64,000 nt of DNA from the NCBI RefSeq assembly GCF_051014685.1, contig NC_135055.1:21163501-21227500 (forward strand). The letters run 5' to 3'. Position numbers and translations under genes: made by a program. Position 1 is the first letter of the stretch, and each line of letters begins with the position of its first letter. The notes under the pieces were generated by a model. It searched no databases and was not told where the DNA came from. It worked only from the letters and a program-made list of their open reading frames with translations. The DNA comes from Ptiloglossa arizonensis (taxonomy: Eukaryota; Arthropoda; Insecta; Hymenoptera; Colletidae). This document shows positions 1 through 16,469 of this stretch, piece by piece.

Positions 1-214
1 ATCGGAGCGGTTAGAAAAACAAACGCGTACGAACGGATCGCGGATCGATTCGGATCCCACATCCGCTTCTGGCGCGCGCGTCGCGATTGCGAACTCGCCG
101 ATAGAGCGCCAACGGGAGCGGTGGAGGTGGAAACGGAGCGATCTAATATCGTTTTAGGGCGAAGAGGATAATGCGCGCGCAGCCCCCCCGCTTTCTTCCC
201 GACAATCGGCAAGC

Positions 215-309
215 TCTATATATGACGTCACCGGAGTAGGTCGCGGCACTCAGCTGACGGCTGCATTCAGAAGTCGAGGAACCGTGACTTACGATTACCA
301 CGAGTTCAG
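215..309 (+). promoter_or_regulatory. Candidate promoter and non-coding first exon of the ETNPPL-like gene
   Basis: A TATATA box at 217-222 is followed directly by a perfect palindromic cAMP-response element TGACGTCA at 223-230. Initiator-like TCAG motifs lie at 250-253 and 267-270. A good splice donor (CAG, then GTACGA) sits at 309/310. An acceptor at 1871-1872 stands 15 bases before the first ATG of the aminotransferase, so a short untranslated first exon of about 250-309 spliced to 1873 is a reasonable model. The motifs are seen directly; their assignment to this gene is inferred from position and orientation. Confidence 0.4.
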
Positions 310-1872
310 GTACGATCTCGCTGACTACGCTCTTCCGTCAGGCAATCTGCGCGCGCATGGGCGTTTCACTCGTGACGAAACACTTTCGCGGGCTGCATTT
401 TGCGCGCGTCTACGCGCTCATCGTTCGGCACTCGTTTCTTTCGTTCTCGCGTTTATTTATTTATTTATCTATCTCTCTTTCTTTATCCATCTATCTATCC
501 ATTTTTTTCGCGCGATTCGTTCGTTTCTTCGAATTCTCCGCGACGCGCGCGTTTCCATCCGAACTTTTCGCCGAATAATGTACAGTTGACTTTTGTAAAA
601 ATTACATCTTCGTAACCGAGAGATCGATTCGTTTGGATCGTCTCGCGTCGTATAGGTTAGAGTCAATTGTTACGCGAACGATATACACAGTCGGTTACTA
701 TTAATATACCATCTTCGAAAAAGTGAACCGATTTCTTTGCGTTACGTCGCGGTGAGTTTTTAAAGTATAGGTTGCGTTTAATTTTCATGATTTTTTTTTC
801 ATGAAAATTACATCGTCGAAACGGTCGATCGATTCGTTTCGAATTATTTGTCTCGTCGAGCGATAATAGTGCGGGTTCAGTCTGATTTCTTTGTATCACG
901 TACTATCGCTTCGTTACAGTATACGTACGCGAACAATGTACGACTAATTTCCATGAAAATTATATCATCGAAACGGTGGATCGATTTATTCGTAATATCG
1001 GTTACTATCGAGTTATTCTAGCGTATGTCGACGTTAATAAATAGTGGATCCGTTTGTTTATATTACGCCGTATCGAGTTGTTACAGACCAGACGTAATAA
1101 CAATATAAATAAACCGATGCCGATAGTGCGAACAACCGAGCGATAGGTTGTTTTTCCTAAAAGACGATTTATCTCGCGGCATGGGAACTATGGGCGAAAG
1201 AGCGTATGGAAGTACTACTTCCACGTAGTAATCACGTGCACTTATCAGCCGCTGGAAAATTACTTATCCTATGGGGAATGGCCGATATCCAGCTTTCCAA
1301 CGGAAAGATTATCAATCACGGTTTATTCACTTCCGATAAATTCGTTGCGTATTCGTTAATCGTTCCACATTATTAAAAAAAAGAAATTGAAATCGTAATT
1401 ATCCCCGTACAAATTATTTCCAAACACAGCTGTCTGGTCCTTGAAGAAATTGTCGGTAATTACGTCGCGCGTTAATACGTAAATACATTCGAAAGTTTCA
1501 CGAATAATCGAGCCTCGCTTTAAATGCTAACGAATACGTTATTTTTATCGTCGAAGAACACCGATCGTTAACGATTCTCGTTAATCGTAGACGAGCAAGT
1601 AAACTCGCGGAAGCAAAGACGTGGAAATCGAAATTTCGCAGACTTCGAGCGTTACGTTTCGAGTCGACGAGTTTTGAGAAGTTCGACAACTCGAAGGATC
1701 TCTTACAAATGTTAATTAGACTTTTCGATAGCAGTTGATCGAAAGTTTGCAAATTTTCGAGTACCACGTTCCGAGTTCACGCGTCTCGGAAAGCACGACA
1801 GTTTGGAAAGTGGAAAGATTTTGAAAAAAATATTTTCGAGAACTCGATCAATGATCGAATCGATTTTTACAG
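310..1872 (+). other. Putative first intron with degenerate repeats and a hairpin
   Basis: No coding exon is recognisable here. Three degenerate copies of a block containing a 'gaaaattacatcgtcgaaacgg'-type core followed by 'gatcgattcg' start near 594, 798 and 946. A perfect 11-bp inverted repeat (780-790 with 799-809) encloses an 8-T loop. If the untranslated first exon is real, this stretch is its intron; otherwise it is upstream intergenic DNA. Confidence 0.4.
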
Positions 1873-1887
1873 ACGTCATCGCTCGTC

Positions 1888-8276
<6,389 letters not shown>

Positions 8277-8726
8277 CATGTAAACGAAATATATTTATAA
8301 AATAGTAGGATACCCACCCGCGCGATATATTTAAAGTATTATTAACCCGTAACGCGAATGGCTATTGACGGACGATTTGTTGCGCATGCTGGCGGAACGA
8401 CGATACCTGCGAATGAGATATAAATCGATCGTGTATACACCGTAGTTAGAATTAAGATTCGTTTAATTGTTAACGAGCGAACTACGAGAATATGACAATT
8501 GTGAAATGTACAGGGCGAAGCCGGAATTCGTAACAGGACCGAGTTGGTGGCGATTCCAAGCGAAAAGTGAATGAGAAAAAAAAAATTTTTGAAAGAACAT
8601 TGTTTTGTTCGTGGCTCGGGAAAATCGAGCTCAGAGTTCGCTGAAATTGTTCATCTTGTCTTCCCGCGTGGGATCACTTCTCGCTCGGTTCTGCTACCGA
8701 GTTCCGTTCCACCACCCTGTTATTTT

Positions 8727-8732
8727 AATAAA
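8727..8732 (+). terminator. Poly(A) signal AATAAA for the ETNPPL-like gene
   Basis: First canonical AATAAA downstream of the TAG at 8276, implying a 3' UTR of about 450-480 bases. Confidence 0.5.
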
Positions 8733-9809
8733 TATTATTTTTCCGTACGCGTCTGTCCCATTATTTAATAACGAGACGCCCGCTGCAGCCGTTCACGGCG
8801 GCCGGTGGAAAGTGTAACGATTCAATCGGTTACGCGCGCGTAGAATTTTAAATATTCTTACTTTAGCGATCTCTCGGGCTCCTCGAGCGTTTCACGGAAC
8901 ACGTTCAACGTTCACGATCGGTCGTGTCCTCTGGACTTTTCTCCCGTTGGGTGACCCGATCCGCGATCGATAAATTACGATCGAGAAAAAAAATACTGGG
9001 GCGAGGAAACGCTGACAACGCAGAATTGTTTCTAGCGTGTTCTGGCGTGCAACGGAAGTTTAGACGTTCGTGAGATATTATCGCCTCGAACCCGTGACCC
9101 CACGTGTAGTTACGTTTTCATTGCTGGTGCTTTTACTTCGTTTACTTCGAGCGGTTTACAACATTCCGTGCGTTAAATCCGCGGATGCGCTGATAAATTT
9201 AGCCATAGTCCTCGATAACTTCGAGGTAGCCGCGAAATATATGAAATCGCGGCACCGTGGAACGAGCACGAGCTCCACGATTTAAAATATCACGAACGAT
9301 CTTTAGAACATCGAGAATTCAACAAATACTGGAAATTTACCGAAAGATAATTTCGTATAAAAGTTTATTGTTTGCTTCGCTGTATTGACAATAATACGTT
9401 ATCGAAGAAGCTGAGAAAAGCAAAGAACAAGAATAGTTTCAATACCTGATATAATCTGCTGGAAGTGCATTCGAATATTTGCATACGTGTGCATATGTAT
9501 ACATATATATATGCACATTGGTATTGCAACGAACATTTCAGGTAAAAATCCCTCACCCCATCCGATGCAGTCGAATTTTCAACGCGATGCAAACTCAATG
9601 AGCTCTTAAGAGCTCCTTGTTAAAATTTCGTAGTACACGAGGTGGTTTAATTAGGGTATCCGAAACGAATCGGGTTTATACTCGTTATTCGCTATCGAGC
9701 AACACTCGTTTTCGTGCGACACGAAGTCATCGAGTTGATACAGATTCTCGAGAAAATGGAGCTTGACCCCGTCGTTGCAGATCAGTGAACCAGATGAGAA
9801 GCACGGGGT

Positions 9810-9821
9810 TGATAAAGATAA
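9810..9821 (+). promoter_or_regulatory. Paired GATA motifs upstream of vitellogenin
   Basis: Adjacent TGATAA (9810-9815) and AGATAA (9816-9821) lie about 110 bases before the inferred transcription start. GATA factors are known fat-body activators of vitellogenin genes in mosquitoes; a role here is inferred from motif and position. Confidence 0.45.
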
Positions 9822-9894
9822 CGAGGTGTATCGGCAGCCGAACAAGTTCAAGGGAAATTTATCGTGATTTTAGCTGACGTTGCACGATGTTTAG

Positions 9895-9931
9895 TATAAA
9901 TACAGCAAATCTGAAGAGATTCCGCCTCAGT
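9895..9931 (+). promoter_or_regulatory. Core promoter of vitellogenin (TATA box plus initiator)
   Basis: TATAAATA at 9895-9902 is followed by an arthropod-type initiator TCAGT at 9927-9931, about 34 bases from the TATA start to the initiator A. This predicts a start at about 9929 and a 5' UTR of some 27 bases before the ATG at 9956. It also rules out an in-frame ATG at 9887, which would lie upstream of the TATA box. Confidence 0.8.
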
Positions 9932-9955
9932 TTCTGGTACTCCTTGGTTTTCAAC

Positions 9956-12900
9956 ATGTGGCTACCCCTAACGCTCTTGATACTCGGTAAGTGGACGCAA
10001 ACGGTTCCAGGTCGGATTGATTCCGCTGAACGAAGCTACTCGGAACTCCCAACTGTTGCTTCCAAATCGAATCTCTTCGAATCCCACTGATAAAGCAAGA
10101 AAAGAAAAAAAAAAAAAAAAAAGAAAGAATAAGAGTAAAAATTCCCCCTTTACTTCCCGATTACCAAACGTGAACGATTGCCGTTGATAAAATTAAAAAA
10201 TTCTTCCTTTAAAGTACTACTTGATTGTCGAGCGTAAACGAGTATCGTTGATCCGCAGCAGGAGCAGTTGCAGCTGACTACGAGCATGGCTGGAAGGTCG
10301 GTCACGAGTACACTTACCTCGTTAGGAGTCGTACTCTTACAGCCCTGGACACAATCTCTGAACAATACACGGGTATTCTATTGAAAGCGTTGTTGACGGT
10401 GCAAGCGAAGGACGAGAACACGTTGGTCGCGGATGTGTCCAAGTGTCAGTACGTTCACATCCACACGGATCTGCCCGATGGTTGGGACTCGGAGATCTCC
10501 GACCAAGGGCTGGAGTTTCGGCACCTGCCGCTCTCGGGCCGTCCATTCCAGATCAAGATCAAGCACGGATTGATCAGAGATCTGATCGTGGACAGAGACA
10601 TCCCCACCTGGGAGCTGAACATACTGAAGAGTATCGTCAGCCAGCTTCAGGTCGACAGCCAAGGAGAGAACGCCATCAGAACCAAGGGCATGACTATGCC
10701 CAATGACGAGGAACCCTACGGCATGTTCCACGCGATGGAGGACTCTGTCGGTGGCAAGTGCGAGGTACTCTACGACATCACACCCCTGCCGGAGCACATG
10801 GTTTACCTCCACCCCGAGTTGGTCCCCAAACCGGAGCTTAAAGGCGAGGGGATGTTCATCGACATCATGAAAACGAAGAACTTCACCAGGTGCGACCAGA
10901 GGGTGGACTACCACTTCGGTATCACCGGAAGTACCAATTGGGAGCCTGGCTCCAACGATAACGGAAATTTCCTGTCGGTGAGTAACCGAGTCGCGATAGG
11001 ATTCTTTCGATCGCGAGCTAGCCTCTTATCCAAATTTCTCGTAGAAATCCTCCAACACCAGAACCATCCTCTCCGGGAATCTGAAAAGTTTCGTCATCCA
11101 ATCGTCGGTGACCACGAGCAAGATGCACGTCAGTCCCCGATTTTACGACCATCAAAACGGTATCGTGGTAAGCATGATGAATCTGACCTTGGCCAACAAG
11201 AACCGAATAAAGAGCGAGCTGCCAACGCCACGGAATCCCGAGTCTACCGGCAACCTGGTCTACGTTTACAACAATCCGTTCTCGGACAGCGAGGACCGTA
11301 GAACCGGCAAACGAGAAGAGAGCCTCAACTCCAATCAGCTACACATCTCCGACAGTATGAACGCCGTGAGCTCCAGCGAGGAGAAGGACAAGCAGAGGAT
11401 CAAGATCCGCGGCAGTGAGTCCAGCGCGTCGAGCAGTTCGATTTCCAGCAGCGAGGAGAACCAATTTTGGCAACCGAAGCCCACGATGGAGGAGGCACCG
11501 CAATTCTCCTTGTTGCCCAACTTCGTCGGGTACAAGGGCAAATTCATCGGCAAGTCCGATCAGATAAACCTGGTGGACACCACCAAGACACTGGTCGTGG
11601 AAATTGCCCAAGCGATCGACGATTCTGGCAACGGCTACGCCCACGAGTACCTCGAGCAGTTCACCATTCTCAGCGAATTGATGCGCACCATGAGCAGGAA
11701 GCAGTTGATGGATGCCGAGCGCACTTTGAAAATCTCGTTGAACGAGATCAAATCGAACGACAAATCTCAGGCCGTCAAACAGAATATCTGGGCTGTGTTC
11801 AGAGACGCGGTGGCTCAAGCGGGTACGGGACCAGCCCTGTTGACCATCAAGAGCTGGATCGAGAAGGGAGACATCGATAAATCGGAGGCCGCCGACGTGA
11901 TCGCGCGAATACCGAAGAACGCCCGCGCACCCACCGCCGAATACGTCAAAACCTTGTTCGTGAGTATACGACTATCGAGATGATCACGCACGTGGATCGG
12001 CGAGTGTTCCGATCGGAGTTTCAATGGTTCGAGTTTTGTTTCTTAGGAACTGGCCAGCAGCCCGAAGGTGAAGCAGGACGATACCATTGGTACCGCAACG
12101 ATCCTGGCGTTCACCGAACTGGTTCGTCTCTCGCAGATAAACGGCAGGACCATCCATAATCGCTACCCGGTCCACACGTTCGGTCGTCTCACCTCTAAAC
12201 ACGACCAGACCGTCGTGGAGGAGTACATCCCGTATCTGGAGCGCGAATTGAAGAAAGCTATCGAGAAGAAGAACAGCCGATGGATCCAGACGTACACGGT
12301 GGCTCTGGGTAACATCGGACATTCCAAGATTCTTTCCGTCTTCGAACCCTACCTGGAGGGCAAGCAACCGGTGACCGTCTTTCAGAGGACGTTGATGGTT
12401 GCCTCGTTGAGCAAACTGGCCGCGATGAATCCGAAATTGGCCCGCTCGGTTCTCTACAAGATCTACCTGAACACCATGGAGTCTCACGAAGTGCGTTGCA
12501 TGGCGGTGTACCTTCTGATGTCGACGAAACCACCGTTAAGTATGCTGCAACGTATGGCGGACTACACCAAGTACGACACCAACAAGCAGGTCAACTCGGC
12601 CGTGAAATCCAGCATCGAGAGTCTGGCGTATCTGGTCACTCCTCAATACAAGGATATTGCGAACAGGGCTCGTATCGCCATGAATCTTCTCAGCACGGCC
12701 GACTACGACTACGAATTGTCGCACAGTTTCGTCAAGGATTCGGCAATGGAAGAAGGGAACATGATGCAACGTACGATCTTCAACTACATCGGCAGCGAGG
12801 ACAGCGTGATACCACATTCCATGTACTACGGATTCTTCTCCAGCTTCGGCGGCTTCAACACACCACCCGACGAGATAATAGCGATGATATCGAACGTGAA

Positions 12901-15900
12901 CCCTCTCTTGAAAAGACTACTGAAATTTAAGGACGACGAACCGTCTGGAAAAACCAGGGCCGAGAAAATTGTCGAAGAACTGAAAATCGTACCGGAGGCA
13001 CCCGTCCCGTTCGAAGGGAACCTCATGATCAACTCGAAGTTCATCTCGCATTTCATTCCATTCGACGATCCTCGCGATCTTCCTAACGGTGAGTATTTCA
13101 ATTCGTAACAGAGTCACGGGCGAGTAACGACACACCGAAACCGAATACCGTTTCTTTATCTCTTTACGATGTTTCCAGCAATGGTGAAACTGTTGAGGTC
13201 CATGAAGAATCAACGTTACACTAACTTCAACATGTTGATGTCCTACGACGTGACGCTGAGCTTCCCCACGGAGACCGGTCTACCTTTCCTCTTCGACTTC
13301 CACGTGCCCATTTTGTACAAACTCACCGGACAGAATCAGGTTAAGGTGGACGACACATTGAACGTGAACGTGAACTTGAACAATCGTATACTATACGCGA
13401 GAAAGATCCAAGGAAGGATCGGTTTCGTGACACCGTTCGAGCACCAGCAATTCGTTTCCGGTGTCGACGTGAACCTCCAGGCTTACGTGCCCATCAAGGT
13501 CGATTTGGAAGTCAGCCCGATGTTAAAGACCGCGAAGGTGAACATCTGGCCGCTGAAGGGCGCGGAGAAGGCACAGTTGATACACTTCAGTGTCGTTCCC
13601 TACACCTCGATCCACAACATCCTCAGTCTACGTCCTTTGACGCAGGAGAAGGACACGCACAGAGTGGTCAAAGAGACCGTGTCCAATGTTAAATTGATAC
13701 CGAAGAACATGGAACCGTTCAGATTGGACGTCGAGGCTGACGAGGCGAACAAGAACTTCTGGTCATTGGACTTCCTGGAAGATGAAAACATGTTCTCGTT
13801 CCCGTGGGGCCTGATCACGGACGAGTACTGTAAGATCGATCTGTTCCTGAACTTGAAACACGAGCTGGAGGAACCGTTAGCGTTCACCGTGTCCATGAAC
13901 AGCATGAACGTTCAACCGGGCTCCGAGGACCCTGAACAATGGACTCCGTTGGCGATGGTCGTCGAGCCATCCGATAAAACTGCAAACAGCGAGAAACGTA
14001 AGAATCAATTCCTGAAGGAGGTGAGCAAAGGCATCAAGGCGGCCAAGTCGGAGGTACTGGACATCGAACTGAAATTACCGGGCGTGCTCGAAAGTAACAT
14101 GGTGACCACCATCGCCTGGTCCGACAACAATTTGGACAGCAAAGAACGATCCCTCCTTTACTGGAAGTTCAACGTACCGAACAAGGATTTCAATTTCGAG
14201 ATCTGCGCAGCGTCCAAAGCCACGACCACCACCGACATACTTCCGTCTTACGAACAGGCCACGAAAACGATACCCAGACAGGACTTCGACGTTGCGATCA
14301 GTTTCGGCGAGAGCTGCTCCAGCAGCAACGAGTTGAACATCAAAGGAAAGCTGCTCCAAAGCAAGAACATGAAAAACGCAATAACGAAGTTAGCCGTGAT
14401 CAAGGAATGCCAAGAACAAATGAAGCACGGCAACAAGATGCTCGAAGCCTGTCAGGCAGCTGCTGCCGCCGCCCTGATATTGGACGAGATGGACATTTCC
14501 ATGGACATCAAGTCCCCGGAACTCTTGGAGATCATCGACATGTTCTTTGACCGTATCGATGACTTCGACACGATGGATCTGAAAGTGGACACCGTGGCTC
14601 CGAAGAACGCCGACACGAACACCATCGACATCAACGCCAAGCTTTCGAACGATCTCGAGAAGGTCGTTCTAACCGTCTACACCCCGACCATGGACATATC
14701 CAACGACATAGATCTGGATTCGTTAGGAATGACCTACAAGGATCTTATACTTCCCAACGAGGGCTTGAGCGACAAGTTGTTGAACACGGAGATTGGACGT
14801 GAGTATACACCGTGGAGTCTGAACAACGTTCACGAACTTTCGAGCGCGATTCTTTCGTTTTCAGAGTCCTGCGTGATCGACAAGACGCGAACGTTAACCT
14901 TCGACGGCAAGGAGTACTCCACCAAGCTGGGCAAATGCTGGCACACCGTGATGACCACCTACCCGAATATCAATCCGAAGAAACCCGACGAGAAGCTTCC
15001 GATCCCGGAGGACATGACCGTGACCATCCTCGCCAGAGACACCGATGACGGAACCAGAGAGGCGAAGATTCTGCTCGGTGACGACGAGATCGTGCTACTG
15101 TCGGGTAGCTCGTGGCCCGAGGTCAAGGTGAACGGAAACCAGATCGTAGTCACCAAGGAGAGGAGTTACCAGAAGAGAGAGGACCAGGACGATGACGAGC
15201 AGGACGCCGTATTCGAAATCGTCAGGCTCGTGGACGGATCTATTGGCCTCACGTCGGACGAATACGGCATCTCCGTCGCCTACGATGGAACACGCATCCT
15301 GATCGAAGTAAGAACGCAGCTCGTTTGTCTTTCGAGCGATCGTACGGTTACCGTTTCATAGCAATTGCCCCGGTTCTTCGAACCGGTAACCGTTCCAAGG
15401 TGTTCTCCTACTTCGAAGATCACGCGATCCCCCCGTACGGTAGCTCGATAGTCTCTTTTGCTCGATAGTCTTCGATTCATCCTTAATTTGTCACCGTGTC
15501 TAATCAAACATTGACGTATCATCGACAGACATCGGGTTATGGGAAATCCGTGCGCGGTCTCTGCGGCAACAGCGACGGAGACGAGACCAACGACTTCGTC
15601 GGCCCGAAGAACTGCATCCTGAGGAAACCCGAGGAGTTCATCGCCTCTTACGCGCTGACCAAGGAGGAATGCGAGGGCGAGTCCATGAAGTTGGCCAAAC
15701 GGGTAAACAAATTCGAGTGTATACACCAGGAGAAGAACCGCCAGAGAAACGTGATCAACGACGTTGAAGCCGGACGAGCGAGCATCGAGAGCAACAAGTG
15801 GGGTTACCATTCGGTTAAAAAGGACGGCAACGAACGTTGCAGCACCCACAGGACCCAGGTGATCGAAGAAGGCGACAAGATATGTTTCACGACGCGTCCG

Positions 15901-16092
15901 ATATTCGCCTGCGCGGCGAATTGCTCCGCGAGCGAAACCGCGTCGAAGATATACCAGTTCCATTGCATGGAGAGGAGCGAGGCCGCGTACAAGATGAAGA
16001 AACGAGTCGAGAAGGGCGCAAATCCTGACCTGAGTCAGAAACCGGTCTCGATGTCGCGATCCGTCAACGTTCCTATCGCCTGCAAAGCCTAA
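9956..16092 (+). CDS. Vg: Vitellogenin (yolk and storage lipoprotein precursor)
   Basis: Seven exons: 9956-9986, 10259-10977, 11045-11959, 12047-13088, 13179-14798, 14865-15307 and 15529-16092 (TAA). They sum to 5334 bases, 1777 aa, close to the honeybee protein of 1770. Residues 1-16 form a hydrophobic signal peptide ending AGAVAA. The lipoprotein N-terminal domain follows, interrupted at about 374-391 by a serine-rich, probably phosphorylated linker (SSASSSSISSSEE). The DUF1943 lipid cavity and a C-terminal von Willebrand D domain come next, with GLCG at about 1600-1603 and many paired cysteines. The C-terminal motif GANPDLSQKPVS matches what I recall of bee vitellogenin. The product is secreted by fat body, carries lipid and zinc to oocytes, and in bees also affects ageing, immunity and behaviour. 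No frameshift or stop was seen. Confidence 0.97.
14799..14864 (+). other. 66-base, stop-free, in-frame intron of vitellogenin
   Basis: The donor GTGAGT and acceptor TTTCAG are canonical. The length is divisible by three and there is no stop, so retention would add 22 residues just before the von Willebrand D domain without breaking the frame. Splicing gives the expected cysteine context (QSCVIDKTRT), so this is treated as an intron. Confidence 0.8.
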
Positions 16093-16198
16093 ATTATCAC
16101 GTACCTGACATCGTTGACGAAACCACCCGATAGTAGCTAATAGTAACCGAAATTTCGTACGATGTGTATTCAGTATACACCATTACGCGATACGTATT

Positions 16199-16204
16199 AA
16201 TAAA
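16199..16204 (+). terminator. Poly(A) signal AATAAA for vitellogenin
   Basis: Canonical hexamer 107 bases after the vitellogenin stop. It lies 266 bases short of the convergent SPATA17-like stop codon at 16470. Confidence 0.8.
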
Positions 16205-16469
16205 ATTTTAGTATACAATTGTGTACCTCGTTCCTCCCAGATGACCTGCGTTCGACCCTTCGATCTCGTAGTTTCGACTCGGATTCGTGAAACCGAACAA
16301 CCTATCGACGGTCATCGTCTCACGGGCGATGCAACGTCGACGAAGGTAAGCGTCGAGACACCCGGGACAGTTTTAACCCTCGTCTTACCTTCGTTCTGGA
16401 TCTTACCTGTAGTGAGAGCAAGACATCGCTAGGCATCGATCGTTCGGTGGTGCGACGAACCCTCGAGAT

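Larger units (their letters stand above)
8277..9894. other. ETNPPL 3' UTR and vitellogenin upstream region
   Basis: The stretch holds the aminotransferase 3' UTR, up to a poly(A) signal at 8727-8732, and the upstream region of vitellogenin. An E-box CACGTG lies at 9101-9106. TGACCC, the reverse of the nuclear-receptor half-site GGGTCA, occurs at 8952-8957, 9095-9100 and 9765-9770. No coding exon was recognised. Confidence 0.6.

Noticed and set aside
9887..9955. Upstream in-frame ATG that would lengthen vitellogenin by 23 residues
   Set aside because: It lies upstream of the TATA box at 9895 and adds a non-signal-like N-terminus. The ATG at 9956 begins a standard signal peptide.
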